DNA of 64,000 nucleotides from Bin87 sp026710825 (GTDB lineage: Bacteria > Chloroflexota > Dehalococcoidia > Lucifugimonadales > UBA3495). The notes under the pieces are model-generated. The model had not been told where the DNA came from and searched no databases. It saw only the letters and a program-made list of their open reading frames with translations. Location: assembly GCA_965232815.1 (NCBI GenBank), contig OZ247427.1, forward strand, positions 2,542,001-2,606,000, given 5' to 3'. The number at the start of each line of letters is the position of its first letter. The first letter of the stretch is position 1. This document shows positions 35,599 to 44,821 of the stretch, piece after piece. The translations under genes were made by a program, and so were the position numbers.

Positions 35599-37734
35599 TT
35601 ACTTCAACGACAGGGAAATTCGATTGCGCTCAAGGTCCACCTCAAGCACCGTCACCCACACCTGCTGCTGCACTTTCACGACGTCCGACGGATTGTGGAC
35701 GAAGCCCTCCGCCATCTGGCTGATGTGGACCAGCCCGTCCTGGTGTACGCCAACATCAACGAAGGCGCCGAAACCGGTGACGTTGGTAATCACCCCGGGC
35801 AGTTTCATCCCTGCCTTCAGGTCTTCGATCCGGTGAATGCCCGATGCGAAGTGAAAGGGCTCAAACTCCTGGCGTGGGTCCCGCCCGGGCCGGGCCAGTT
35901 CTTCCGCAATGTCGTACAGGGTCGGCAGGCCGATGCGATCGCTGAAATAGCGAGTTGGGTCAATCTGGGCGCTGATATTGGAGTCTCCAAGGATCTGTTT
36001 TACCGGTCGGCCCAGGTCTTCGGCGATTGCCGCCACCACCGAGTAGGACTCGGGATGTACCGCGGTGGCGTCCAACGGCTGGGCTCCCCCTCTTATGCGT
36101 AGAAAACCCGCTCCCTGTTCGAAAGCCCTGGGGCCGAGACGCGGCACTTTCTTCAGAGCGTTGCGAGATGCGAAGGGGCCATTACTATTCCGGTATTCCA
36201 CGATGGCATGGGCAAGACGCGGTCCCAGGCCCGAAACGTACGATAGCAACTCAGGGCTGGCGGTGTTCAGTTCAACTCCAACCTGGTTGACACAACTCAC
36301 CACCACATCGTCCAGACGTTGTTTCAGAGCCTTTTGGTCGACATCATGCTGGTACTGACCGACGCCAATGGACTTGGGATCAATCTTGACCAGTTCTGCC
36401 AGCGGATCCATGAGGCGGCGGCCAATGGACACCGCGCCACGCACGGTGATGTCGTGCTCCGGGAACTCGGTACGCGCCGTCTCCGAGGCCGAATAGACTG
36501 AGGCCCCGCTCTCGTTGACCATGACCACCGCGATTTGCGGGCCCAACTCCAGGGTTCTCAGAAGGGCTTCGGTCTCACGGCCGCCGGTGCCGTTGCCCAC
36601 GGCGATGGCCTGAACGTGATACTGATCACACAGCAGGCGAATCTTTCCGGCTGCGTCTTCCGCATCCCGTTCCCCGAGCAGCGGATAAACGGTATCGTGG
36701 TGCAGCAGGTGGCCCTGCGGGTCCAGACACACGAGTTTGCAGCCGGAACGGAACCCGGGATCCAGGGCCAAGACGTTCTTTTGTCCCAACGCCGGCGCGA
36801 GCAGCAATTCCCGCAAGTTGTCGGCGAACACTCCGATGGCAGTGTCCTCGGCGCGAATCCTGGCGGTTTTACGGACCTCAGTTTCCAACGAGGATTCCAG
36901 CAGCGCCTTGTATCGATCTCGAATGGCCTGTCGGATCTGTGCCGCCGCTTCAGTCTCTCCCCGGGCAAAAAGCCGCTCTAGAATAGCCATCGCCGTCTCC
37001 GCCGGCGGTGCGATTCGGACCGATAGCAGCGACTCCTTCTCGCCTCGCAACATGGCCAAAATCCGGTGGGAAGGCGCGCTCGCGATCGGTTCCTGCCAGT
37101 CAAAGTAGTCCTGGTACTTGGCTGCTTCCGTGTCCTTGCCCGGAGCCACTTTGGCCGAAATAACCCCCTGGGACCAGAACAACTCGCGAATTTGCCGCCG
37201 CGCAGTCGAGTCTTCGCTGACCCACTCGGCGATGATATCCCTGGCCCCGCTCAAGGCCCCTTCGACGTTTTCCACGCCTGACTCGGAATTGACGTACTCA
37301 ACCGCTGCCGCATTGACGTCAAAGTCCCCCCGCTTCCAGAGTCTCGACGCCAAAGGCTCCAGTCCGCGCTCCCTGGCGATGGCAGCGCGCGTGCGCCTCT
37401 TGGGTCGGTACGGCAGGTAGGTGTCCTCGAGGGACGTCATCGTTTCAGCGGACAGGACTGACTGCCTCAGAGCTTCGGTCAGGATGCCCCGTTGCTCCAG
37501 CGAAACCAGGATGGCTTCCTGTCGCTCGCTCAGATCCCGGAGTTGCGCCAGCCGGTCCCGGATGCCTGAGATCGCCACCTCGTCGAGACTGCCCGTGCTC
37601 TCCTTCCGGTACCGAGCTATGAAGGGCACCGTGGCGCCGTCGTCCAGCAAGCCAACGGTGGCTTCCACCTGCCGTTCGCGCAAGCTAAGCTCGCGGGCAA
37701 TTTGGGCGACCGGTGTGTTTGTCATGGTCGTCAT
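35599..37734 (-). CDS. tex: Tex-family RNA-binding transcription accessory protein
   Basis: About 711 residues. The Tex N-terminal domain opens with LSLRERQVEATVGLLDDGAT and VPFIARYRKESTGSLDEVAI. The YqgF/RuvC-like domain is near VLALDPGFRSGCKLVCLDPQ, the helix-hairpin-helix part near LLSYVSGLGPRLAHAIVEYR, and the C-terminal S1 domain at GVITNVTGFGAFVDVGVHQD-GLVHISQMA. Tex is a conserved cytoplasmic nucleic-acid-binding factor acting in transcription; its precise role varies. The start is uncertain among nearby ATGs (37734 used; no strong ribosome site). All domains are present and the length is normal. Confidence 0.93.
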   Translation of the reverse strand: MTTMTNTPVAQIARELSLRERQVEATVGLLDDGATVPFIARYRKESTGSLDEVAISGIRDRLAQLRDLSERQEAILVSLEQRGILTEALRQSVLSAETMTSLEDTYLPYRPKRRTRAAIARERGLEPLASRLWKRGDFDVNAAAVEYVNSESGVENVEGALSGARDIIAEWVSEDSTARRQIRELFWSQGVISAKVAPGKDTEAAKYQDYFDWQEPIASAPSHRILAMLRGEKESLLSVRIAPPAETAMAILERLFARGETEAAAQIRQAIRDRYKALLESSLETEVRKTARIRAEDTAIGVFADNLRELLLAPALGQKNVLALDPGFRSGCKLVCLDPQGHLLHHDTVYPLLGERDAEDAAGKIRLLCDQYHVQAIAVGNGTGGRETEALLRTLELGPQIAVVMVNESGASVYSASETARTEFPEHDITVRGAVSIGRRLMDPLAELVKIDPKSIGVGQYQHDVDQKALKQRLDDVVVSCVNQVGVELNTASPELLSYVSGLGPRLAHAIVEYRNSNGPFASRNALKKVPRLGPRAFEQGAGFLRIRGGAQPLDATAVHPESYSVVAAIAEDLGRPVKQILGDSNISAQIDPTRYFSDRIGLPTLYDIAEELARPGRDPRQEFEPFHFASGIHRIEDLKAGMKLPGVITNVTGFGAFVDVGVHQDGLVHISQMAEGFVHNPSDVVKVQQQVWVTVLEVDLERNRISLSLK

Positions 37735-37827
37735 ATGCCATTTACCGCGCTCGGATGACGCGGCCCGCAATTTGGTATGGGCTCCGACGGAGTGGCGTGC
37801 GGTTGGGGTATTGGACGCGGAGCAGTC

Positions 37828-38940
37828 CTACCCGGTGGCGTTGACTCCGGATTTGATTGCACCCAGATTATCGCGTTCGATGTTCGCCGGCGGTTTCGAG
37901 CCTTTCCTGAGAACGGCTGACACCTCGTGCATGTGGCTGAGAATCTCCCGGTACGAAATCAACGGGTTAGTTTCGTAATAGGGAATTCCCCGCTGTCGGC
38001 AGAACTCCTTGATGATCGGCCGGGCCTTTCCCAATCTGTTCCTCGGCATCATGGAAAACAGGTGGTGTTCGATCTGATAGTTCAGGCCGCCGTAAAGAAA
38101 GTCGACCAGGAAGTTCGGCCTGACATTGCGAGTGGTCAGTACCTGGGTTCGCACGAAATCAAGCGGATTGTCCTTGTCCAGGATCAGCATCCCCTTGTGG
38201 TTCGGGGCGAACACCAAGCCGTAGTACAACCCGAAAAATGCCTGGTGGACCAGGGCGAAGACCAGCGCCTGCCAGGGATTCAATGCATAGAGAAGCAGTC
38301 CGAAATACAACCCCACGTGGGCTGCCATCAGACCCAACTCCGGTAGGTACGTCCGGGGTTTGCGCCCGCCCATCAAAAACTGAGCGCTGGAGACTCGAAG
38401 AGCCATGCTCTCCAAGGTCAGGATCGGCACAAAGTAGAAGGCCTGGTAGGCTGCCACGAGCCGACGGATACCCCGCATTTCGTTGGCTTTTTCCTGCGAG
38501 AACGCCAGTACGGGGATCAGGGTATGAGGGTCGTCGTCAAGGTCGTTTGGGGTGCGGTGGTGCTGGTTGTGCTGGTTAAGCCACCAGGACTGGCTCATGC
38601 CCAGTATCATGCAGACGCCGTATCCGATCAGCCGGTTCCCCCGTACTGATCGCAAGACTCCAAAGTGTCCGGCGTCGTGGCCGATGTAGCCGATCTGCCC
38701 GAATACAAAGGCCAGGAACACGGCGTTGGCGATCTGAACCCAGAAGTTGTCCACCACTATCAGCAGCGTGATGCTCAGGACGAGCATGGCCAACGTGGAC
38801 ACCATCTTGAAGATGTAATAGCGGAGTTGGCGGTCCAGCAACCCAGGTTCGCGAACCAGGCGTTGCAGTTCGGCAAATTCAGCCACCGCGCCCGACGGCG
38901 TGGTTGGCTGGGTGTTAGTGCGGTTGGTGAGATCCTGCAT
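37828..38940 (-). CDS. fatty-acid desaturase, front-end-like (QIEHH type)
   Basis: 370 residues, integral membrane. Three di-iron His boxes are intact: HDAGH at 88-92, HNQHH at 124-128, and QIEHH around residue 300. Hydrophobic helices lie at ~45-85, ~105-120 and ~205-245. The third box with leading Gln is typical of delta-5/delta-6 front-end and linoleoyl-CoA desaturases, but no cytochrome b5 domain is fused. It inserts a cis double bond into an acyl lipid using O2 and electrons from a separate donor. It is a single gene upstream of tex; a link to the PKS lipid 8 kb away is only a thought. Confidence 0.9.
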   Translation of the reverse strand: MQDLTNRTNTQPTTPSGAVAEFAELQRLVREPGLLDRQLRYYIFKMVSTLAMLVLSITLLIVVDNFWVQIANAVFLAFVFGQIGYIGHDAGHFGVLRSVRGNRLIGYGVCMILGMSQSWWLNQHNQHHRTPNDLDDDPHTLIPVLAFSQEKANEMRGIRRLVAAYQAFYFVPILTLESMALRVSSAQFLMGGRKPRTYLPELGLMAAHVGLYFGLLLYALNPWQALVFALVHQAFFGLYYGLVFAPNHKGMLILDKDNPLDFVRTQVLTTRNVRPNFLVDFLYGGLNYQIEHHLFSMMPRNRLGKARPIIKEFCRQRGIPYYETNPLISYREILSHMHEVSAVLRKGSKPPANIERDNLGAIKSGVNATG

Positions 38941-39314
38941 ATCAGTTCAGACAAACTCCTCGGCCAGGTGGGCCTTGCGATTGGACGCCGGGATTCCCCC
39001 GGATGTTTGGGTAACCTGCCGGGGCTGATATTAGGCCCCGGCGCGGCTTACTGTTGTGGCATGGGTGGGGTTGCTCGCGGAGATCCTGGGCGGTGGCGAC
39101 GTGCCGAAAGGTTGTACAAGAGAATCCCCGAAGCCAAAATTTAACCACCCAGTAATCCCTGACCGGAAGTCACCAGCCGGAACAAGGAGTACGACGGTGG
39201 TCGCAGACATAATGGACTGACTCCAGCCATTACGCAAGCGTGGGCCCAACGGATGCGCGGACGTTCGATTGTGACAAATCCGAGAATTTGTGCGGCCCGC
39301 ACATTTCCGGAAAC
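38941..39314. other. gap with a hairpin between desaturase and nitrate-gene relics
   Basis: No gene seen in ~370 bases. An 8-bp perfect hairpin (GCCGGGGC at 39018-39025, 9-base loop, GCCCCGGC at 39035-39042) lies ~80 bases upstream of the desaturase start. It has no T-tract on either strand, so its role is unclear. Confidence 0.45.
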
Positions 39315-39560
39315 ACCGTCCGCTCACCAGCAGTCCGCTGCAGGCCAGCCGGGGGCGATGCGGTCGCACAGCGGCCAAAATACAAGACGTGCCACGATGG
39401 TGTTGCTGATCTGCGCCTTGGAGAGCACCGGACCCTCGCGCACCACTGCCATGAGCGGCGCGATGCCGAACCAACCAAAAAAACTGGAAAAACGCGAACC
39501 AGGTGATTTGGAACATGCGCGTTTGGGGAGCAATCTGCCCCAGCAGGCGTATGCGGTTGG
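39315..39560 (-). pseudogene. NarK-type nitrate/nitrite transporter, N-terminal relic
   Basis: In the minus strand, IRLLGQIAPQTRMFQITWFA-FFQFF is followed, after a frameshift near 39480, by FFGWFGIAPLMAVVREGPVL-SKAQISNTIVARL and CDRIAP, then after another shift by CSGLLVSG. Together these are the first ~85 residues of an NNP/NarK major-facilitator transporter: first helix, the APLMxVxR loop, and the CDRxGPR-like loop. A stretch within the second helix is deleted, and the remaining ~350 residues are absent. It joins a nitrate reductase fragment upstream, so a whole nitrate-uptake locus has decayed here. Confidence 0.7.
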
Positions 39561-39582
39561 CTTTTCGCGGTTCCCGGCAGAT

Positions 39583-39790
39583 GGCGCGGGCCATACGATG
39601 CATCGCCTCATCCCAGAAGGCTTCCCGCAGGTTTCCATCGTCGTGGCGCACCCGCGGAGCGGTCGAACGCTCCGGATGGCGCAGGGTCGCCGGGGCGGTC
39701 CAACCCTTGCCGCACAAGGCTCCGCGGTTTACAGGGAGCGTGGCATCGCCGGCGATCACCGTTTCGCTGGAATCATCCCAAGACAGAGTC
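39583..39790 (-). pseudogene. assimilatory nitrate reductase (NasA-like molybdopterin enzyme) fragment
   Basis: About 65 residues of the N-terminal domain of a Mo-bis-MGD nitrate reductase: DATLPVNRGALCGKGWTAPA, with the Cys of the [4Fe-4S] CxxK-type end, then LRHPERSTAPRVRHDDGN and EAFWDEAMHRMARAI. The upstream Cys motif is not recognisable and the remaining ~600 residues are missing; the text runs directly into the NarK relic. It is a relic, not a truncated functional protein. Confidence 0.65.
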
Positions 39791-39826
39791 CTGGGATCCG
39801 CCGACCGACCGAGGCCGTGCCTCACG

Positions 39827-40951
39827 CTACTGGCTATAGTGGGGCATAACCTCAGACACGAACAGTTCCACCGAGCGCATGGTTTCCTCATGCGACAGGT
39901 GGCCCCACTGGAAAGCGGCCACGAAGTAGTTAGCGCCGGTCGCCAGGTATTCGTCCATGTAGTCGCGGATCGTGTCCGGCGAGCCGGCGACGACGTTGAA
40001 ACCCCCACCGCCCCGCGCAGCGTGTTCCTCAAATCCCCGGGAACCGGGCGTCCGCGCGGCGACGCTGCTGCCGGTCTGAGCCTCCCGGTCGGGCAGGTTG
40101 GTGGGCCTGGGATTGGCTTCGCCCTGCAGGAACTGGGTCAGCCCTCGCCGCTCAGCTTCCAGCCGGCGGGGCGCTGCCAGGTTCCATTTGTACTGGTCCC
40201 ACGCGGGCTGGGCTATGGCGACGGCTTCCGCGTCGGTCTCGGCGAGGTAAAGGTGGTTGACCAACCCGATTTTTGGCTTATCTCCCTGGGCGGTGAGCGC
40301 GCCCGGTCCCTGGTGCTCATCCCAAAGTTGGAAGTAACGATCCACGTTGGCCTGGAATGAATCCAGGTTGCCCACGATGATGGTGTGCATACCGTTGACC
40401 GCGGCGGTTTCCACGTTGCGCATGTACCACAGCGGCGGATGTGGGTCCTGCTTGGGACGCAAGCGCATTGGCAGGTCGTCGAAATTGTAAAACTCGCCCT
40501 GGTAGGTCAGTGAATCGTTCCCGAGACCCTCCCTGACTACCGCGAGAGTCTCCAAGTACCGGGCGTAGTTAATTTCCACGTCCGAGTCCTGTCCCCAGAA
40601 ATAGGCCTCGATGACACCGCCGCGGCCGACGCCAATGTCCATCCTGCCGCCGCTGATGTTGTCCAGCATGCAGATCTCCTCGATCAGGCGCACCGGATGA
40701 TGGAGCGGCAAGACGTACACGCACGGCCCGAGTCGTATGGTCTTGGTCCGCTCGGCGGCCGCCGCAAGGAACACATTCTGGGAGGGGGCGAGGCTGTGCA
40801 CCGCGGGAGTGTGATGTTCGGCGAGGTGGTAGGAGTAGAACCCAACGTCGTCCAAACGCTCGATTTGCTCCAGGCGTTCCCGGTAAATCTGGTCCAGCGC
40901 TACGCCGGGAATGGGCTCAATGTGGTCGAACACCCCAAACTGCAATGGCAT
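39827..40951 (-). CDS. LLM-class flavin-dependent oxidoreductase (bacterial luciferase-like)
   Basis: 374 residues of the luciferase-like monooxygenase TIM-barrel family. Typical parts are MPLQFGVFDHIEPIPGVALD, FYSYHLAEHHTPAVHSLAPS, the barrel strand TIRLGPCVYVLPLHHPVRLI and ISGGRMDIGVGRGGVIEAYF. These use FMNH2 or F420 with O2 or as dehydrogenases; AEHHTP and the GVGRG loop fit the alkanal-monooxygenase-like branch. Residues ~285-315 (AQTGSSVAARTPGSRGFEEH) look like a flexible insertion. It is last in the minus-strand run with VOC and HpaB-like genes; a role in opening an aromatic or terpenoid substrate is inferred. Confidence 0.88.
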   Translation of the reverse strand: MPLQFGVFDHIEPIPGVALDQIYRERLEQIERLDDVGFYSYHLAEHHTPAVHSLAPSQNVFLAAAAERTKTIRLGPCVYVLPLHHPVRLIEEICMLDNISGGRMDIGVGRGGVIEAYFWGQDSDVEINYARYLETLAVVREGLGNDSLTYQGEFYNFDDLPMRLRPKQDPHPPLWYMRNVETAAVNGMHTIIVGNLDSFQANVDRYFQLWDEHQGPGALTAQGDKPKIGLVNHLYLAETDAEAVAIAQPAWDQYKWNLAAPRRLEAERRGLTQFLQGEANPRPTNLPDREAQTGSSVAARTPGSRGFEEHAARGGGGFNVVAGSPDTIRDYMDEYLATGANYFVAAFQWGHLSHEETMRSVELFVSEVMPHYSQ

Positions 40952-41295
40952 GAATAAGCTTCCTCGCGTGTTTCAATAGATACCTGATGATTTCAACGGC
41001 CGAAATCGCAACTCCGATCGACCGCTCAACATTATGGGCCACGCGCATGATGTGTCAAACAATTCGCTCGCATCAGCGTGGTTCCGCCTCCACGCCACCG
41101 TGCACGCGTCAGCGAGCGGAAATTGCGCCTCCCTGACAACGCGACGTCAAGACTCCCAAGGGCCGGGGTTGGGTTGTAGAGAGTCCGTCCAGCCACCGAA
41201 CATTTGGCGTGGAGCAGGTTGATAGCACCCCGGCTGATGCCGTAGCGGTGTGGAAGCGGCGACACAAACACTGGGGAGTACGTTCGGGCGGAGCT
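40952..41295. other. 344-bp gap without a recognised gene
   Basis: Between the LLM gene and the VOC gene, both minus strand. No protein family, RNA gene or clear terminator was recognised. Confidence 0.45.
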
Positions 41296-41850
41296 TTACC
41301 GCCCGCCCGCTGCAGACGCGGTCAGGTCCTTGATGGCGTCAACCGTGCCCTGGTCGGCCGGCTTACCCATAGCGACGTCCTTGACCGCGTCATAGGATCG
41401 GCGCACATCGGCCATCACGTCCTCGTCCGTCCGGTCAATGTCGATCGGGATTCCCACCTGGGCCCAGGACGTATGGCCGGTCAGCCAGAACACTTCGGTC
41501 GGGTTGTTCTCGGGATCGCGGAAGTACATGCCGATGGCGCTGGCGTGCGATACGATGCGATCCATCTGGTAGCCGCGCTCCACGACGCGGCGCTTGAAAT
41601 CGCGGAGATCGTCGAGCGATTCCACGCGCATCGAGATCTGCTGAATCCACCTGGGATCTTCCAAAGACGGGCGACCATTGATCAGGGCGATTTCGTGGTC
41701 ACATGCCTCGGGGTCAGCGCTGAAAAACGCCCCCAGCGGGCCGACTTTGGTCAACTGCATGCCCATGAAATTCTCGTAGAATTCCATCATGAGTTCGAGG
41801 TCGTTAACGTAGAAACCAATATGACCGAGTCCGGTTACTTTCGCAGGCAT
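41296..41850 (-). CDS. VOC-superfamily protein (glyoxalase/extradiol dioxygenase-like)
   Basis: 184 residues: two beta-alpha-beta-beta-beta units (~5-125) plus a helical tail. Likely metal ligands are His in GLGHIGFYVNDLELMMEFY and Glu in NNPTEVFWLTG. The middle position, often His, reads Gln in WIQQISMRVES, a variation known in the superfamily. ATG 41850 follows GGGAGGAG with six bases between; the TTG two codons earlier would touch the ribosome site. Members include catechol dioxygenases, glyoxalases and resistance proteins. Beside the HpaB-like gene, ring cleavage is possible, but the tail is unusual and function is open. Confidence 0.85.
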   Translation of the reverse strand: MPAKVTGLGHIGFYVNDLELMMEFYENFMGMQLTKVGPLGAFFSADPEACDHEIALINGRPSLEDPRWIQQISMRVESLDDLRDFKRRVVERGYQMDRIVSHASAIGMYFRDPENNPTEVFWLTGHTSWAQVGIPIDIDRTDEDVMADVRRSYDAVKDVAMGKPADQGTVDAIKDLTASAAGGR

Positions 41851-42014
41851 GCTCAACTCCTCCCATGTGTCCTTTGGGAGACCATTATGCCGCCTGGATA
41901 TGCCGCGTCAACCGTAGCGGCAAGAGTTGCGCTGGGTAATTTAGTTCCTGCGCATCTCAGCGCAATGGCGGTGTTTTCTGGGGGTGCTTTGCCAATCGGT
42001 CACCCGGCGAGAGT

Positions 42015-43511
42015 TCAACCGCCCTGCGCAATTTGAGGCATTCGGCGGGGTACGCCTTCGATGTGCTGGAGGCTGGTGAGATCCAGGGGCGGCAGGTCGA
42101 CGTCGATGAAGCTCTGGACGCCGTTGGCGAGTTCGTTGTACCTCTCAAACCAGGCCGCCAACTGACGGCGCCATGATCCCAGCCCTCCGCTGGCGTGGAG
42201 TTCAAAGGCCGCCTCGCGTCCGTCCAGGCCTGACGACACCTGGTCCCAGGCGAGTTGCAGGAGCGATGCCCGCTGCATGGCGGTATAGCCGCCGCCACCG
42301 AAGGCATCCTCCAACTCTGCGGCCATAACGGGGTCGGTGAAATCGGTGTCGGCAGGAGCGTTGATCAGCGACGAGCCGGGCAGTCCACGGAGAATCTCGC
42401 CCATCCGTTGGCGGACCTTGAGGGTGTTGATGCCCGCAGCGGCCACATGGATCTGGTTCGGCAGGGCATGACCGCTCGCCGACACTTCCGGGTCCAGTTC
42501 AGCTGCCGCCATGCAGGTGCGAGTGGTCTGGACGTTGACGGTCATCTCGACCAACTGCTCAACGGTCTCGGGGCTGCTCTTGAGGCCCATGACTTCAGAG
42601 AGCGCCAGTGCAATGCCGAGAGACAGTTCCGCCTTGGCGAGCCAACCGTAGCTGTGGTGCCAGAGCATCCAGCACACCAGCGACTGCTTCCGGTTTCGAT
42701 CCGGCGGTTCGCCCGTGAAAACCCGAGATCGGGGAATGAACACCTCGTCCATCCACACCATGGAATCCAGTTCATCAAAACGGCTGCTGAGCGGGGAGAG
42801 GAACGGATTTTGATGCTTGGCAGCGGCCCGGCGGGACACCACCCGCAGGCCCGGAGCATTCACGGGCACGATGAACCACAGGTGGCGTCCGCTGCCGGCC
42901 GGCATGTCATTGCGGGTGGTGACCAGCAGGTCCTCGGCGAATGGTGTGCTGGTGTGCATTTGAATCTTGCCGCTGACCACGATGCCGTCGGCGGTTTCGC
43001 TGACCAGCTTTAAGGCTGCCCGGTCGCTTTCGTCCGGGCGCAGCCGGGTGCCAATCAACGGGCCGCCTCCCGCGTAGGTCAGAAACCTGCCGCTGCTGGA
43101 AATGTACTCCAGGTATTCCTCGGCGGCGTGAATCTCCTCGGCGGAGTGGTTCAGGCGTTTCAGGACGTTCTGCAACCCAAGAGCGATCAACTCGCCGTAG
43201 CCGGGGGTATGGGTCATGTTTCCGCCGGTGAGGAAATGCACCGCGCTGATCTGCTTTCCCATGCGGCGCAAGACGTCCGGCGTCGTGGGCGGAGTGAGCG
43301 CGAGTGGGTGCCGCTGACCGCTGTCGTCGGGCGCGGTGAGAAGGGTGTCCTGCCAGTCGGGGTCGAAGTGGCGGTCATACCAGGCCACGTATTCGTCCAC
43401 CATGCCCGCCGTCGCCGGATGGGTGGTGACGTCCTCCACCGCTCCTTCTCCCAGCACCCACACGTTGCGCCCGTCGCGCAGACTTTCCTTGTAATCAGCC
43501 CCTGTGCGCAT
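42015..43511 (-). CDS. 4-hydroxyphenylacetate 3-hydroxylase (HpaB) family monooxygenase
   Basis: 498 residues of the HpaB/PvcC/YoaI family: FADH2-dependent enzymes that hydroxylate phenols or cleave related substrates, with flavin supplied by a separate reductase. Family blocks are MRTGADYKESLRDGRNVWVL at the start, PLIGTRLRPDESDRAALKLV, VSGKIQMHTSTPFAEDLLVT and the acyl-CoA-dehydrogenase-like C-terminal helices (CMAAAELDPEVSA, GGGGYTAMQRASLLQLAWDQ). No HpaC reductase is visible, although the PPOX protein at 49281 shares a flavin-binding fold. It lies upstream of the VOC gene, fitting aromatic-ring processing. Confidence 0.9.
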   Translation of the reverse strand: MRTGADYKESLRDGRNVWVLGEGAVEDVTTHPATAGMVDEYVAWYDRHFDPDWQDTLLTAPDDSGQRHPLALTPPTTPDVLRRMGKQISAVHFLTGGNMTHTPGYGELIALGLQNVLKRLNHSAEEIHAAEEYLEYISSSGRFLTYAGGGPLIGTRLRPDESDRAALKLVSETADGIVVSGKIQMHTSTPFAEDLLVTTRNDMPAGSGRHLWFIVPVNAPGLRVVSRRAAAKHQNPFLSPLSSRFDELDSMVWMDEVFIPRSRVFTGEPPDRNRKQSLVCWMLWHHSYGWLAKAELSLGIALALSEVMGLKSSPETVEQLVEMTVNVQTTRTCMAAAELDPEVSASGHALPNQIHVAAAGINTLKVRQRMGEILRGLPGSSLINAPADTDFTDPVMAAELEDAFGGGGYTAMQRASLLQLAWDQVSSGLDGREAAFELHASGGLGSWRRQLAAWFERYNELANGVQSFIDVDLPPLDLTSLQHIEGVPRRMPQIAQGG

Positions 43512-43651
43512 GTTTCACCGTCCGAAATATTGTCGGGTCTGCCACGCGATTGTACATTGAGCCGCCTCGTGGAGATACAGACCCGGGCGAGATGCGGCCT
43601 GGGCGCGGAGCGCCGGAGGACCGGTCCCTGAATATAGACCACTGAACCCAA

Positions 43652-43687
43652 ACACGAAAACTCCCCCGAAGAAACCAGGGGAGTTGT
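43652..43687 (-). terminator. rho-independent-type terminator after the LLM gene at 43718
   Basis: On the minus strand AACTCCCC, a ~10-base loop and GGGGGAGTT form a stable stem followed by TTCGTGTTT. It lies about 30 bases after the stop of the LLM gene and separates it from the HpaB-like gene. Confidence 0.65.
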
Positions 43688-43717
43688 TCAACGTTGGGGT
43701 CGTGAATTTGCCGGCGG

Positions 43718-44791
43718 TCACTCTCGGAGCAACGGCGCGACCTCTTCCATGAAGCGCTCCGCTGCCCGCGACTCGGGGTCCGCGGGATCCAGGGAGACGC
43801 CCCGGATGATGATGCGCTCGACACCGAGTTCGATGAGTTCGCCCAGGCGGTCGGCGCAGTAGGTGGGCGAGCCGAAAATCCCGAATTCCCTGGCGAAATC
43901 GGGGGTTACCACGTCGTCCTGAGGGGCGTGGGCCAGCCCGTGGTGTTCCATGTCGTAGGCGTCGTGTATGGTCCGCATCATTCGACGTTGATCCGCCGAG
44001 GCCGGGCCCACCACGGTCCCGTACATCGCGGAGAACCTGGCGAACAGGGAAACCTGCCCAACACCAATTCGCGCCGCTTCCTGGGGATCATCGTTCACCA
44101 CCAGCGGCACATATGCGCCGAAGTGGGTGTCGGGAGGGAGTCCGGCCTCAGCGCGGGCCGCACGCGCGACATCCATGCCCCACTTGATTCGGTTTGCATC
44201 GGCGCCGACGTTTAGGGTGACGCTGTCAGCGTGCCGGGCGGCGGCGGCAATCACCTTGGGCCCAGTGGCGGCCACATCGACCGGTACCTTGGGTGGCTGA
44301 GTCTCGTCAATCCAGAAGATAACGCTGGAGTCCCGGTAGTTAGCAAGTTCCAGGGCGCTGAGGTCTCCGCCGGCCTCAAATGGTACATCCTCGCCGCGCA
44401 GGTATGCCTGCAGGCGTTCGAGGTAGCGTTCGAACTTGGGGACGGAATCGGGCGCGCGGCCCAAATGGGCGAGGGCGGAGTCTCCCCTGGCAATTCCCAG
44501 GTAGGCTCGCCCGTTGCTCTCCATTTGAACGGTGGCGATGGCCGACGCCGTCACGGCGGGATGCCGGGTGAACGAGTTGGTGACGCCGGTTCCCAGCTTG
44601 ATAGTTGATGTTGCGTGGCCGGCGAGGGCCAGGCAAACGTAGGTATCGCCGTACCGGTTTTGTGAGTCGACATAAACGATACCGTCGTACCCGATTTCTT
44701 CGGCGCGCACCGCCTGGCGCACCCCGTTGAACTCCGGGGAATTCGGGCCGCTTGGATAGGGTCGACCCATTGCCCAGAATTCGACGCTCAT
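43718..44791 (-). CDS. LLM-class flavin-dependent oxidoreductase, F420-type-like
   Basis: 357 residues of the luciferase-like superfamily, closer to the F420-dependent (Mer/glucose-6-phosphate dehydrogenase-like) branch: VRQAVRAEEIGYDGIVYVDS, TIKLGTGVTNSFTRHPAVTA, then NGRAYLGIARGDSALAHLG and VDVAATGPKVIAAAARHADS. The C-terminal FGSPTYCADRLGELIELGVE is typical. It probably reduces or oxygenates a small molecule with F420 or FMN. The ATG follows AGGAGG. It is monocistronic, bounded by its own terminator and divergent from the SLC13 permease gene. Confidence 0.88.
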   Translation of the reverse strand: MSVEFWAMGRPYPSGPNSPEFNGVRQAVRAEEIGYDGIVYVDSQNRYGDTYVCLALAGHATSTIKLGTGVTNSFTRHPAVTASAIATVQMESNGRAYLGIARGDSALAHLGRAPDSVPKFERYLERLQAYLRGEDVPFEAGGDLSALELANYRDSSVIFWIDETQPPKVPVDVAATGPKVIAAAARHADSVTLNVGADANRIKWGMDVARAARAEAGLPPDTHFGAYVPLVVNDDPQEAARIGVGQVSLFARFSAMYGTVVGPASADQRRMMRTIHDAYDMEHHGLAHAPQDDVVTPDFAREFGIFGSPTYCADRLGELIELGVERIIIRGVSLDPADPESRAAERFMEEVAPLLRE

Positions 44792-44821
44792 ATTGACCTC
44801 CTGGAGTCTGCCTTGTCATTG

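Noticed and set aside
39253..39849. Plus-strand frame of ~198 codons
   Set aside because: Lies opposite the NasA/NarK relics, which have recognisable motifs on the minus strand; no plus-strand homology seen.
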